A stretch of DNA of 64,000 nucleotides from Zerene cesonia (GCF_012273895.1 NC_052102.1:8356358-8420357); one strand, 5' to 3'; positions 36,721-50,555 are shown, numbered from the stretch's first letter. The notes: generated by a model from the letters alone, not told the origin. Program-made: numbers and translations.

Positions 36721-37079
36721 AGTCTGGTCTAGTTTTCTATTGCAAAAAGCTGCATATTTATTGAAATATTATTTTGATATGCTAGTTCATAACCATTATA
36801 GTGAAAGTTGGCCGAAACGGTATATGACTTTTAAAGACATAACTTAAGCATAATATCGATATACATTTGAGTGAAGTCAGCTTCTATTAAGTTTTTTCAT
36901 AAAAATGTTTTAAAATTTGAAGTAAGTTTTATATATATCCTGTTTTCGTATAAGGGATTAAGACTCTAAACAAGGCTCTATATTTTTTATTGTTCCTCAG
37001 CATTCATTTTGGATTCTTATAAGAAAATATACAAATGTTCAAGAGACTTCTGAAGGTTTAGCAAACAAGACAAGTGTCT

Positions 37080-37210
37080 GAAAAGAAGCCAGCGGGTTTT
37101 GATATAATGTGAAAATGTTAGGTAATATGTCCGATGACAATGGCGCGAACGGCACAAAGCCTCGCGGTGTATTGTGTCAACCCGCACAATGCCTGCACAT
37201 ACAAACATAA
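37080..37210. promoter_or_regulatory. Small GC-enriched block with SOX-type motifs
   Basis: GACAATGGCGCG, GCACAAAGCCTCG, TATTGTGTCAACC and GCACAATGCC within 80 bp. Confidence 0.3.
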
Positions 37211-39282
37211 CCAATTTACTTTACTATTTAAAGAAATTGACATGCAACTCACTACCTTACACAGTTACAATAAGGGCTAAACATCATAACCATACATTTG
37301 AATACTCATTAAACGTTTAAAATGGAAAAACATTCCTATTGATGATAAAATGATTTACAAGACAAATTATATCCTATAGGTATACTATCGTTCAAAAGGA
37401 ATTTAAAAAATTATTTTATATTATAGGAAGGTAATAGGTGAAAGTACGTAGTTTGATGTAAAAAGATTATGACAAAAAGAAAATTAATTTTTTCTATAGT
37501 CATATGTTTAGTATACTATATAGCTGATTATTTTTAATAAAATGAAATATATATGAAACTGTGTTACAATATAACATAATGGTATAACATGTTCGTGTAA
37601 TTTTTATTAGAACTTAATATGTCAGCTTTGTAAGATAGTTAATTAGGTAGATATTTATCATTTTAATGCTCAATAGCATAAACAAATTGCATAATGCAAA
37701 AATTTTAAGCAAATGAGGAAGGGAACCTTTGTTTAGAGGAATTGCGGAAATAATAACTTAAAATAGTTTTAGTCTAATACCAAATTAATCGACTCAGAAT
37801 CTTCTTTGCTGAGCTTGTTTAATAGCATGGCGTATAGGAGACAGTCCGTTTAAAGCTTTAGACGCTATTATTTTTCTTATTTTAAATATTTGATATTAAT
37901 AATATACAACATGTACAATATATAATGAAGACTAAACGTGATTTGTTATTTTCACTTAAAGTCAATAAAAATCAATAAGCAATATATGTATTTTAATAAG
38001 CATTTTGTACGTAAAATTTATGTGTATTCATTTATTGTATGTCAAGATTTTATGAGTTACTAAGTTAGACTATAAATACGGTTTTTCTTTCTATTCTTTC
38101 GGTGTATATTCAATCAAATACCCGTTAATCTACGTCCTCTAGGTCCTGAAAAAAAAATATTATTATTTTCTCCAGATCTCTCAAATCCACTATATAATTA
38201 CTGTACAACAACAAGTAAACAGACTACACGACCATATTGAGACGCAAAGTTATATTCTATAGAACCAACAAAAATACAAAATGGAAGTACACGGCATAAT
38301 AAATTAAATGAGTGTAAAGAATAAAATAAGTTTCGCGGTTCACAATTGTGAGGGCGGTCTTAGTCCAAACAGTGTTTCCATTGTGTCTACCATTACCTAG
38401 CCCTCTTTTCGTCTTTTGTATTCGCTACTTCTATTGAAGTGAGACCTTTCCAATGACGCTTTATGGCTTTGAAGTATGAGAGATAAAGCCATACGCGGCC
38501 TTATGTTATTAAATTATTCAATTCGAATATATTCATGTACATTATCGAAAAATACCTTCTATAATTTTACCTCTTCGAGAAAAGTTGACGATCCCTAAAC
38601 CTATAAATAGTTTCTCTTCTGTTTTTTTTTTACTAATATATAATATTAAAACCTGATAATATAATACATCGTAAAATATGTCTTAAGCTAATATATAGCA
38701 ATAAAACTTTTGAAAGGTAAATAATAAAGTCAAAATCGTTTCTGGCGATGTGTCTATTCATTAATCGGTAATAGTAAGAATATGTTAATCGTTTAAGAAA
38801 CAATTTCTTAGGAATAGAATAATAATAATATAAGAATACGATAATATATTATTTTTGTATGTGTAATACAAGTGACCAATACAATATAAACAGTTATAAT
38901 GTGCGAGTTGAGCACGCTTTAAGCTTCTTGGGGTTATACCACACCCCTACAGAAGACCGGTGTGAAATAGCATGCTACCGTGTTTTTTGTAAATAAATAT
39001 CTACATTTGTTTATAACTATGTTTGTACCAATGTATTGCTCAGAATCATAACATCAGTTGGTAATCCATTCTGTACCTAATAAATTTATGTCTAAAATTA
39101 TGTCGCTACAGGTAATAAAAAAAATAAATCGGTCAAGTACAAGTCGGACTCGCAACACGGGTACAATAAAGCTAAAGAACAACTGCAAGATCCCAAATTT
39201 GATGAATGACCTTGTCAATCGTTACTTAACCTTGATTATTTTATAGTTTGTTTTTAGCGGCAACACAAAAACAAAAAAAAAA
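37211..39282. other. Gene-free AT-rich stretch
   Basis: No gene was found. 38330-38500 is a weaker GC-enriched patch with CACAATTGTGAGG and CCATTGTGTC. Confidence 0.4.
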
Positions 39283-39465
39283 CTAACTGCGCCCCGCGGT
39301 TTCACCCGCGTAAGTCCGTATATCGGGATAAAAAGTTGCCTCTATGTTATTCCAGTTGTTCAGCTATCTTCGTACCAAATTTCATTGCAATCGGTTTAGT
39401 AGTTTTTGCGTGAAAGAGCCACAAACACACCTTACAAACTTTCGCATTTATAATATGAGTACGAT
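39283..39465 (+). repeat. SINE-like element
   Basis: CTAACTGCGCCCCGCGGTTTC...TCGCATTTATAATATGAGTACGAT; about 183 bp. It lacks the CCCGTAGGA segment that other copies have. Confidence 0.85.
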
Positions 39466-39590
39466 TTCACCTGTCTAACGATCACGGTTCATGGGATATA
39501 TTCTTATGACAGACGAAAAGATAGCCAGATAGTATAGATCCCGTTTCACCTTTTGGCTGCAAAACCCCAGAAAGATATATGTACATTAAG

Positions 39591-39930
39591 TTTTTTTTTT
39601 ATGTCATAGTCGGCAATGGAGCTGGTGGGTCGCCTGATGGTAAGCGCTACCACCGCCCATGAACATTTGAAGTAAGGTCAATTGCAGACCTTTCGCCTCT
39701 ACAAATGTATTGCCAACTTTAATTGGGAAGGGATTAGGAAAGGATTGATGAGAGGAATAAAGGAAAGGACTGGGAAGGGTAAGGAAAAGGATATGGGCCT
39801 CCGGCTCCCCCACTCACCGTACGAAACACAATAGCAAGCTATTATTTCACGCCGGTTTTCTGTGGGGGTGTGGTACTTCCCCGGTGCGAGCTGGCCCAAT
39901 TCGTGCCGAAGCGTGCTCGACTCCCACAAT
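39591..39930 (-). mobile_element. Non-LTR-type repeat with A-tail, longest copy in the window
   Basis: A poly-T run at 39591-39600 marks the tail, so the element reads on the minus strand. Landmarks are GCGACCCACCAGCTCCATTG, a hairpin at about 39668-39708 (CATTTG...CAAATG), a purine-rich middle and GAGCTGGCCCAATTCGTGCC. Fragments of the same family lie at 2010-2170, 20953-21064, 21420-21540 and 26989-27090. No coding capacity was seen, so it is either a SINE or a LINE tail. Confidence 0.75.
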
Positions 39931-40045
39931 AAAATAATTTATATACAACCATTATATTAATTATTAATGTTATCGATATTGATAAGGTTAAGTCACTACT
40001 TCAGAGAGCTGACATCGAAGGTTGATGGTAATCCTCAATCTACAC

Positions 40046-40205
40046 TATATTTAAAGCTGAAGAGTTTTTTTGTTTGATTGTTTTTTTGAACGCACAATCT
40101 CAGGAACTACTGCTCCGATTTGAAAAATTCTTTCAGTGTTAGAGCCCATGTATTGAGGAAGAATATAGGCTATATATGTACCGGGGCGGACCGCTTGTAG
40201 CAGAT
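40046..40205 (-). repeat. SINE-like remnant
   Basis: TATATTTAAAGCTGAAGAG...CAGGAACTACTGCTCCGATTTG...ACCGGGGCGGACCGC has the layout of the 16731 copy. It lies just upstream of the TTC14 promoter. Confidence 0.5.
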
Positions 40206-40484
40206 ACGTTATCAACTTATTTTATTTTATAAGCGTCGGACGTAAAGAAATAAAAATTGTATTTTACTTGAAAATATTTTGAAGATTGAAAGAATGCTTT
40301 TTCATTCTCAAATATTGTATTATATTCAAACATAGAATATTTGTTTCATTTTAATTATGTTATATTTATAAAACACAAAGCAATTAAGAACATCAATTAT
40401 CAGTAACGTTATGAAGTTATTTAGGTAGGTACCTAATGTGAAAATCGATGTAGGAATATGGCAATAATAATTTGACATTTTGAG

Positions 40485-40811
40485 TTTTGAACGCCATTTT
40501 GTTTGCCGCCAGCATAAAATTTAGTCGCCATTTGCAGGCGATACACGATGTGTTGTTTGAAGTGCTCTGTGGTATTTTAACGTAGAAGTGTTAATTTTTC
40601 ATTTTTGTTTGTCTGGAATTAATCTTTAAATTAGCTTTTAAAGGTAATTTATAAATCATTCCACTCTTTAATAATTTAATCACAAACAAATAATTACGAA
40701 AACGGAAGTGATCAAGATGGCGGAGGATCAAACTTCGCCATAAAAATTATATAGTTACTAACTGAACAGAAAATGTTATTAATGTATCGTCTAATTTTTA
40801 ATAACTTTTAG
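40485..40811 (+). promoter_or_regulatory. TTC14 promoter, 5' UTR and possible first intron
   Basis: GCCAT boxes lie at about 40493 and 40527, an Ets-type ACGGAAGTG near 40702 and a YY1-type AAGATGGCGGA at 40714-40724. The last contains ATG (40717) that opens a nine-codon upstream frame ending at 40743. TTTTAG at 40806-40811 can act as acceptor, and AAG-GTAATT at 40644 as donor, giving a 168-nt intron. Alternatively, transcription starts near 40690 and runs straight into the CDS, making the short frame a uORF. Confidence 0.45.
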
Positions 40812-40819
40812 GGTTCGCG

Positions 40820-43800
40820 ATGGAACCGTCATTGGATGCGTCCTTAGTGGCGCAATCCATAAACTATCATGGTCAGCAGTTGCAAAAAACGTGGGAGAAT
40901 GAGCGAGGAGAAGATGACCTCGCTAAGATAGGTGTGGGGGCGTTAGATTTCGCCGTGTATCAATCACGACACAAGCACCTTACTTTTCAAGATCGAGGAA
41001 AGAGGCTAAAACTTCATCAATTCATTGCCAAAGAAGCTAACGCTCTGTTCGATGCTTCGTTACTGGAAGAGTCACCATCATCCTCAAGTTTAGGAGCCGA
41101 TTCTATGACACCAGAAGACAGTAAGTGTTCCTTCAAAAATGTATGCTCTATTAATTTTTGACAACCTTCAAAAGTAGAGCGGTAGAGTACGCGCTTCTCA
41201 ATTAGTCTAAATTTTTTTAAGTTAAAAGTAAAATAAATTCATCTGACTATTAAGTTAATGTTCGTTTATTACCAAAATACTTATCTATAAATTTCTTACA
41301 TATTATATAGCTACTGTTGCAAATAATTAATTGCAGTCTGGTACATAAGTTAGTTGAATTTCCCTTATTCTTATCACTTAAATTGTGGATTAATGTAGTA
41401 TACTGATGTGGTCCTGCCCTAATAAACCAAAGATCCACATAATTATTCAATGTGAAATATACAGAATCTATTTGTATGTAAAAATTATCCTTTGTTACAG
41501 ATTTGTTTGCATTAATGCCACCATTTGAAACATTCCTAAATGTGGATAAGTCTGCTAGATTACGCCACTTCTTTGACGTAAGTTTTATAACTTGTTCATA
41601 AATCTACTCTTACCTCAAGCTGCAAATGTAACAAATTTTAATATTCATGATTTTTTAAGATAATTTCATATCAATGATAATATTAAATTAATTTGTAGAT
41701 TTGAATGATATTGATTAAAAGTTTTATCTGAATTTTGTCGAACTTTTAAAAAATTTCTTTGCTAATGCTACAATCTATAAATGTTTGTTAGCCGACAACC
41801 ATTGAAGAGCCAGAATGGGAGTCCATTTAATTCTATAGTCCATTTAAATATTAAATTTTTTAATCATTTGTGTGTTTCTCAAAGGATGCAATTTCTCTGC
41901 GTCTGTATTGATAAGGGGTTTGATGCTTCATCTCCTAAACTACCATTCCTTTAACCATTATGGGTTACAAAATAAATTGTCAGTGATATTGTCTAATGTT
42001 GTTAATACATATAAATTTTTCAACAGAATGTGAAAACAGGAGAGCTAATCATTGGAGCAGTCATCAATAGGACAGCATCTGGTATGATGTTGAAAGTTCT
42101 CTGCACTGCAGGACCCACTTCAAGATATGTAGCTGATATCAATGTTAAGGTGAATGTGAAAGTTTATTATTGCATAATATTTTGAAATATGAACATTATT
42201 TTATTGTCTCTTTTACATTCTCCATAATAAAAAATATATTACAAATTAAAATAGATTTTTACTACTTTTTCTTTTTCTGTGCAGGCATTTCTGCCAGTTG
42301 CCAATATCATACCAGCGGTGGACAAGAAAAATGTATCAAGAAACTACTTAATGAATGATACTGTCTGCTGTGAAGTCATTGAAGTTATTCCTGACACGGA
42401 CAAAATGGTGTGCGGCATGAAGGGTGTCACTCGTGGGCCAGATGATCCTACCCCCAAACCACCTCTAGGCCTCCTCAGCACAGACGACTTCCCTCTTATA
42501 TACAAGTATGTATAACAATCTCATTAGTGACTAATTATCAGATTCATACACTTGCAGGTTAAGAAAACACAGCTTGTACTTTATATATGTATTCAAATCT
42601 GTTTTGTGAAGATATTGGTGGAGTTAAAACAGTGATATTTTGGTTTTGTGAATGACAGTGTTGATATGACATGGACAGTGTAAAGAAGCTGGCTGCTTTC
42701 AAATAATATAATCCCTATGAACACTTATCTATCAAGTTGGAGATGGAAAATAAAGAATACCTCTGTTTTATATGTGTATCTGGAATTTGCAAACTATCAT
42801 TTGAGTGATGTCTCCGTTGCTTATTTATGCAGCAAGTGTGGATATGTGTATCACCATTTTTGATCACTTTTTCAGTTTTAAAACACAATACACCAATATT
42901 AAGAATGACAATGCACCTGTTTGTATCAGTTTTCAATCTACATATTACAAGGATGTTCTCAGCCAACCTCTCCCTAGAAGTGTTTTCGATTTTCAAGTTT
43001 TTTGTTGAGGATTATTTTTTATTTAGAAATCAAATATGAAATAGTGTGGAAAAGGTCAGTACAATTGTGTAGGGTCATATTCTGTTATCTTTGAAAAGAT
43101 ACCTTGTTACTCTATATTAAAGCTAATGTTTAACATTGCAGCATTATATCAAACAATTGATTGGACTTTGTGTATTCAACATTGTTGGATGTTGGCGTTG
43201 TTTAATTATTATACAATTATCGGAATATAAGCCAGGCAATCAGTTTTAGCAGATGCGAGACTTTTGGACATGGATTTATATTTATCAACCAGGCTGACTC
43301 AGTTTCTTAGTACCCGAAATGGCAAATACATCAACTGTCAAAAGATACAACTCCATTATTTTAGGGTGTTTTTTTCTAGGTTTAGTACGGGTCCCAAAGA
43401 TCTATCTATATCCATTGTGTTGTGACTGTAGCTGAAACATTCTGGTAATATTAACGTCACATAGTTGAGGCGACATCACCTAATCTATGATGTTATATTT
43501 GTGTGTGAAAGCAATAAAAACAAGTTAAATAACATTTTTTGAACAGCTTCATGGAACAGGTGAGGATAAGTATGTGTGACATTAAAGACTGACTGTTTTG
43601 ATAGGATATTCTTGAGATTACATTAACATTTAATTCATCCAATATTGCAGTCAAAATATAATGGCACTGTCAAATCAGAGAAACATGGCATTTTTTGCTT
43701 AATTTCTCATTATTGATTGTTGTATTTTTGTGCTAGGAAAACAATGGAAATGAAGGGTGAAAGCTATGAAGCAATATTAGAGAAGAGTCCAGGCTTCAAT

Positions 43801-46800
43801 AATCCCAACTGTATACAATATCTGTCAGAACTACTTGGAATCTCCAACATGCACTGCACAAACTTCATGTCTTTGAGGTAAATATATCATAGTTTTTAAC
43901 CTAGAACTTTTGCAGGGAAGGGAACTATCTGGATCGATTTGGACCTTACTTAACTAGATTTCCGCCCGCAGCTTCGCTGGCGTGAAAAACAAAATTTTGT
44001 ACTTCATTGCTTTGGATGAAGGGGCAGTATGAAATTTTTGTAGACTTTGAAGCATGTATCTCATCAACTACTTATGTTAACAATTTATTAGACATTTCTA
44101 TTTTATTTTTAAGGAATTCTCCAGTGACAGCTCATTTGATTTCATATATGCAATTTTTTTGATGTCTTCAATGGAATCAACCCTAAAAATTAAAAAAAAA
44201 ATGCCCTGATGTTGTCAAATCCTGCGAAAATAAAAAAAAATCTTTTAAATTTTATCTTTATTTCAACAGAGGTGGATTTCCTACAACTGAATATGCAGAT
44301 GAATTAAGGCAAGCTCAAGCAAGTAAATGGGCATTCAGATCCGTTGCTGAAGGAATAGAACACTTCAAGGCTGGAAGACATTCAGAAGCATTCCAATGTC
44401 TCAATAAGGCATTAAGTATTGATCCCAGAAATGTAGAAGGCCTTGTTGCAAGAGGTGCTCTGTATGCCAACAGTGGAACATTTAAGAAGGCTATTGAAGA
44501 CTTTGAAACATCATTGAAGTTGAACCCGAATCATGCCAATGCCAGAAAATACTTGGGAGAGACTTTGGTTGCTTTAGGACGAAGTTATGAAGACGAAAAT
44601 AAAATTGCAGAGGCACAGAAAGCTTATGAAGACTGTCTAGCCATCATACCTTTTCATGAGGAAGCTCAAAATTCACTTGATTTCCTAAAGAGTAAAACTT
44701 CTACTACAAAACCATTGATAGAGCCTGAGGAATTGCTATTGCCTGGTTTGACTGGTGCGAAATCGTTTGAAATGAAAGAAACATTAAAACAATTGCTGCA
44801 TTTAACTGAGAAGAAAGAAAAGAAGAAAAAGAAGAAGCGAGGCAAGGGTAAGAAGAAACGGTCCAGCAGCTCATCGTCATCTTCAAGTGATTCAAGCAGC
44901 TCTAGTGATTCTTCAGAATCATCATCATCATCATCAGATACTAGTGGTAAAACTGTTTTAACATGTACCTGTTTTTATTATATATTTATTTAATTATACT
45001 AGTGAAATTTATTTTAGATAAATGTTTAAAATATGAGGAACTAGAAAATCCTTTGAAAAAAGTTGAGTAGATCTGCTCTGAGAGAGTATGCCTATTTAAG
45101 ACCTACATTTACTTCTGACGGTGTTAAATCACAAATACTATGTTTTAAAATTCAATAATTGTACATACTTTTAGTATATGCATTTATTTTTAGTATATTC
45201 GAATATGTTCCACTAATTACTTTAAGTATATTCAGTTGTAATTTGTCTCATCAGCTAGGTCCTATTTCACTTATCCAATCATGAATTAAACCAACTGACA
45301 TCATATTTTCAATACCTTGCCGTTCATTTTGTTAAATAATTTGTAAAACCATGGTTTAGATTCCGAAGGTCCGAACCGGAAGAAAAAGCGTCGATCGCAG
45401 TCAAACAACAAGCGGCAGCGGTCGTTGTCGCCACTCAGCAAGCGTATGGCGATGCTGGGCGACGCCGACTCTGCGTCGCGCACGCACAACTCGCAGTTCA
45501 ACCACCCATATGGGTATCAGCCTCCACCGCCGCCTATTGAAGAGCCAGCTGCCGCCCCCGTTAGGTCGCAAGCAGATATCGATTATGAGTTGAAGGTATA
45601 CAATGACGTAAATTCAGAGAGTATGTAATGTATATTAAGCTAAAAATAATATATTTTTTTAATAACCATCCATAATCGTTAAACTTTTCCAAATTTTCGG
45701 TTAATTTATGCGCATTTTATGTGGTATAGTTTCATTTAAGTAATTATTAAAATTCTTTCAGTAAGAGCTCTAAACTGTTATTTAATGTACAATTGCATAT
45801 TTACTTACATAGGTTCGCAAGTTCCTTGAAATGACCAAAGAGGATTCAGATTATGAAGAGAAGGTGCGTAACTTCCTAGAAGAAACGGCACAATATAAGC
45901 GGAATCGTAAGATGCAAGAACTTGGACAGCAGCCTCAGCCCACTGCTGACCATGAAAAGAAGAAAAAGAAAAAGAAGGACAAGTAAGTTATTTTTTTGTG
46001 TTCCTAGTGATCTAGTGTTTTATGTTTACAAATTAATGATTGTAAATAAATACTTTATAGTGAGTGCAATAATAAATAATATAATAGAAATTTAATATGC
46101 AATTTAAAAAACTTCATTTGGTTTTGAATAAGCATTCAATTTTATTTCGTACGAAGTATGTTTTGTTTATATTTTTGAAATTTATTTTTCAAGGAAAAAG
46201 AAGAAAGAGTCTAAGCGGAAACGTAAGGAACAAGAAAGAGATGAGAAGAGAAAAGCAAAATTAGCTCGCATGTCGAATAATTCAGATAATTATAGTTTAC
46301 GGGAATTAGAAAATATTGGTGATAAGAAATTGAGAGATGCCATTAGGTATGTTATTATTAATAATTAAATTAACCTTAAAGTTCTGTTAGAATTTACTTA
46401 AGTTGACATTTACCTTGTTTGTTTCTACAGGAAAGAATTAAAAGGAAAATCTAAGCGAGATCTAAGTTCAGAAGGAGAATACGATAGAAAACATAGTGAT
46501 AAAAGGTAACTTGAAAATTTACTGTACACATTTGTAAATTTTGGCATTATGCATCATGTAATAACAGTGTTTAGAAGTTGACACCTTGCAGGACATTTAC
46601 AATCTCCATACCAGTTTATACGAAAATCAGGATTAAACAAAAACAAACTTATAGACTACACTTTTCATATTTATATTTTATTAATATTTATTAATACAAG
46701 ATTTTTCACTACTATTTATTAATGCGTAAAATAATCTCATTAAATGAAGCAATTTTTACAACAAAGGAACTATTTGACATATTGCTAAATATAACAGTGA

Positions 46801-49800
46801 TTAAACAATAACATATTTAGTATAAAATCTTTTTCTAGTCGTATTATGGATGACATGCATGGTTTGGAAGAACTGGAGTCGAAACTAAACGCTTACCATA
46901 CCATGGTCGAAAAAGAAGTACTGGGGAAACGAGATAGATCCTCAATAAGTCCCATAGAGCAAGCACCACCACCACCCTTAGAAAAACCAAAATGGAAAAT
47001 GACCATGGGAGCAGTTAAAGAACCGTGAGTATAAGTGGAATTGATATTATTTACATATTCCATTACATTTAAAAAATAATTACATCCTTAAATCTAATGT
47101 TTGTTATTTATAAAAACAGGGTCAAGAAGAAGGAAACACCAGTACAAAAGGGATATAAGGAGAGATATGCATTTGAAGACAGTTCTGATGATTCTCAAGA
47201 ACCACCAAAAGTAAGATGAGATTAATTTATCAAATTATACAAATTTTTTTTCATCATAATATTACAGTTGTCAATAATATAGAATTTAATATACCTGTAA
47301 ATTATTTTGAAATTGTATCGTTCTGACTTCTGACCACAGAACTTAACCCAAAAAAAAAAAAATACAAATTAACCAAATTTAATTAATAGTTTAAATAATT
47401 TTGTAGTAAGTTCTATTATTTAACCCATGTTGAAAAACAATTGGCCCCTATTTCCTATGACCAGTATATAAATATGTACGTTCGCTGACGTTAGGCGTCC
47501 CCCGGCGATAAGAACGTGTCGGTGCGGCGCGCGATGGCGATGAAGGAGCCGCCGCCGCTGCCGAGCGCGCCGCCGCCCAAGAGCCGCGAGCCCGACCCGC
47601 CCGGCGTCGACACGCCGCACTCGGCGCACCACTCGCACCACCCGCCGGTACGTTGCCGCGACATTCATACATATTATTATCTTATTTGAGATAATATGAA
47701 ATAAAATCTATCTTATTGTCTTTGTTGAAGTTTTGAAACTTTTTTAAAGCTTTAAAACTTTTATTGAAAGCGCAAATAATGTTAAGATAGTTTTCTACTA
47801 TTTACTAATCCTTATATTTTCTGCAGATGGTTCGCAAAGGCAACATAGTATTGGACAAATTTGGTTCATTCCGGCTAGCCAAGGAGGGTGAAACGCCCGT
47901 GTCGGTTGGCGAACAGCGGCCGGAGCAGTTTGTGACGCGAATCAAACCACCTTCCCCCACGTCCCGCCGCCCGCGCTCCCCGCCATCGCCTAGACGGCGT
48001 AGTGGATCCAATTCTTCAGATGATAGACGGTCCCCGAAACGATCACGCAGCCGGTATGTTTTTATATTGAATCGATTTAAGTTAATATATGCTGATATAT
48101 GAAATTTAATCTTGGTAATTATTGATTATTAATTTGTATATAATAGAAGAGTGAAGAGTTGAAAAACATGATCATAATATGAGAAGTATTCAAACTATAG
48201 TTTATTTTTATTATCTATAAACATGTGTGGATATTTGTTACTCAATCACACCTAAAGTTTTTTCTCGTCGACGTACAGACACTATGTAACATGATAATAT
48301 TATTGCAGGTCGCGTCCGCGCAAGTACCGCTCGCGTTCCGGCTCGCGCTCCCGCTCTGGCTCGAGCGCAAGCGGCTCACTGGCGTCGCGCCGCCGCCGCT
48401 CCGGCTCACCGCGCTCGCGCTCGCGCTCCGACGCGAGCCGCTCCTATTATTCGAGGAGTCGATCACGCTCCCGTTCTGGCTCTAGAGAGAGGTTAGCAGC
48501 TACGAGTTTAAATTATTTGTGTTGTTTATAGGCTTTTAGATTTGATGAACAAAAATGTGATCTAATGTGATTTTTTTTTCATTACATGTTATTACTAGAC
48601 AAAATAACAGGTAATTTAGTTTTACTGTCAATTAACGTGAGTTTACAGTTTATGGAAAAGTAATTCAATGAAGTGTAAAATATAAATGTCAAAAACTGTT
48701 TATTTCCTCACCTTTTATAAATTCGACTCATTAAAGATATTGAGCATAGTAAGTTACACACTGAATGTGACTGTGCAATACCACTGTCTATTATTGTTGT
48801 ATTACAAATTGAGATTGTATAAGTAACGTTTACACGCGCAGGTTCCGGCGTTTCAACCGGCGCGGCAACTGGCGCGGGCGCGGTGGGTACGAGCGCGGCA
48901 CGTACTACCGGCCGCGCTTCAACGCGTACAACGGCGGCGGGCGCGGCCGCGGCCGCGGCGACTTCCGGCGCGACGACGGCCGCCGCTTCCAGCACGAGTG
49001 GCGCGACAACCGCTCACGTGGCGGTCGCCCCTTCCGCCCGAGGCGCGGAGGCGGCGGACGCGGTCGACCCTTCAGGTAAATACAAACAAATGTATAATTC
49101 ATTAAATTCAAGTAACATCGTTAATTTTGTAGGTACTAAAATATATACTTTTTATTATCTTTAAAATTTAATTAATCATGTCATATTTGAAGTATTTTAT
49201 CATTATACCAAGTATTTTGGTGCATAGTTTTCCATACATTGATTGCCATTCTGGTAGCAATCAAAGTATCGATGCCGAGAATTTAGCATATGTATTAGGT
49301 TCTTTATTAATTGCTAGAAATAACCATACATTCTTTTCAAATATGGTCTATATAAAGACTATTTCTAATAGTACTGTAAATCCCCTAGGACACAGCTTAA
49401 CAAATCATAGCCTGAAAAATAGGAAAGTAATTAAGCCAACACTCAAGTTGGCAACATTGATAATTCGAGTAAGAAGAAAACAAAACACTAAAAACTCTTC
49501 TTGATTCTTCCCAGGGGTGGCTTCCGCGACTTCCGCGACCGTCGCGGCGGGCGCTACTCGCGCTCGCGCAGCCCAGACCGCACGCGCCGCTCGCGCTCCT
49601 ACAGCCCCGAGCGGAGGGACAAGGACAGGGACAGGTATGGATTTGAATCTTGTTCATATAAAAACCTATAAAGATTAAAATATTGTGTCGAACTTTCATA
49701 ACTTTCCAAGAAAATGATTAATGCAATTGTACCTCTTGACCCTATATTTATATTCATAACAGCTTCTCCTTGACCACCAAGTTGTCTGGAAGAGATTGTT

Positions 49801-50227
49801 GCCTTAGCGATAAGCCGCCTGTTGCGCTCTTGAATGTGTATAATATTGTGTATATTCTTTTACATTTTTTATCATTTGGTGCACAATAAAGTGTTTTTGT
49901 TTGTTTATTTAATGCAAAACCCAGTTCAATTCAAAAACTTTTTACATGGCGTTGTTTTAATTTTTATCTTTTTTTATAAACTTAATTTGCAAAAAAGATA
50001 CTACTCAGTTTAAAGTTTTTTTTTATAGTTTTCTATAACAAAGTAAATGTATATTTTACTACAGCTACTCCCGCTACTCTGAACGGGGCAGCCACCGCAG
50101 CGAAGGCGAGTATGAAGAAGAAAGATACGTGGACAGAAAGGAGTATGACGGAAAGTGGGCGGACGGCAATGAGCCGGAAAGAAATCACACTGAAGAACAA
50201 CCTGAAGCACCTCCACCAAAAGAATAG
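40820..50227 (+). CDS. TTC14: Tetratricopeptide repeat protein 14 homologue, 1,176 aa
   Basis: Eighteen coding exons: 40820-41120, 41501-41577, 42027-42149, 42285-42505, 43737-43877, 44270-44946, 45360-45595, 45813-45982, 46194-46346, 46431-46505, 46839-47024, 47120-47210, 47495-47647, 47827-48053, 48309-48491, 48842-49075, 49515-49634, 50065-50227. All junctions are GT-AG, keep phase and total 1,177 codons. An S1-like RNA-binding region spans about residues 127-240 (VKTGELIIGAVINRTASGMM). TPR helices span about 300-410 (GRHSEAFQCLNKALSIDPRN, then LKLNPNHANARKYLG). Lys-rich and Ser-rich segments follow, then coiled basic sequence near 640-700, a Pro/His-rich exon near 820-868, an RS domain about 910-1005 and an RGG/RGR-rich stretch about 1005-1100. 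The order S1 then TPR is diagnostic of TTC14, a poorly studied nuclear, probably RNA-associated protein. The RS and RGG tail makes it longer than the vertebrate protein as I recall it. Exons from 47495 on are far more GC-rich than the earlier ones. Confidence 0.9.
43951..44080 (+). repeat. SINE-like fragment in TTC14 intron 5
   Basis: TAACTAGATTTCCGCCCGCAG-CTTCGCTGGCGTG is the usual 5' start of lepidopteran SINE/RTE-type repeats; the 3' part is too decayed to bound. Confidence 0.5.
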
Positions 50228-50549
50228 ATATGTAACGGCGTAGATAATATACTTAACAGTATATATGGTCTGGTTAAACAATTAGCTTAAAAATGTAATG
50301 ATTTAGATGTTCTCTGTATTTAGAACATAAATTGCTTTACTAAGCACATTTGCCTTTAGAATAGTAAGATTCATTTAGCCATATGTAAATATAAAAGGTA
50401 TTATTATACAATTTTTACTGCTTGAATAATATTGTAATGATTTTGTTTCAAGTTTGGCATAATTGATTATTCGCTTAAAATATTGCTAACAGATATTCGT
50501 TCATTCCATTCGAAATTTTAAATATTGTGGTTTTCAAGCACATGATCTA

Positions 50550-50555
50550 ATAAAT
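50550..50555 (+). terminator. TTC14 poly(A) signal candidate
   Basis: AATAAA about 320 nt after the TTC14 stop, followed by T-rich sequence. The facing MPDU1 signal is at 51163-51168, so the two genes converge without clear overlap. Confidence 0.5.

Noticed and set aside
48708..49164. Ala-rich and Arg-rich frames on both strands over TTC14 exon 16
   Set aside because: Shadows of the GC-rich RGG-coding exon; the spliced TTC14 frame explains the sequence.
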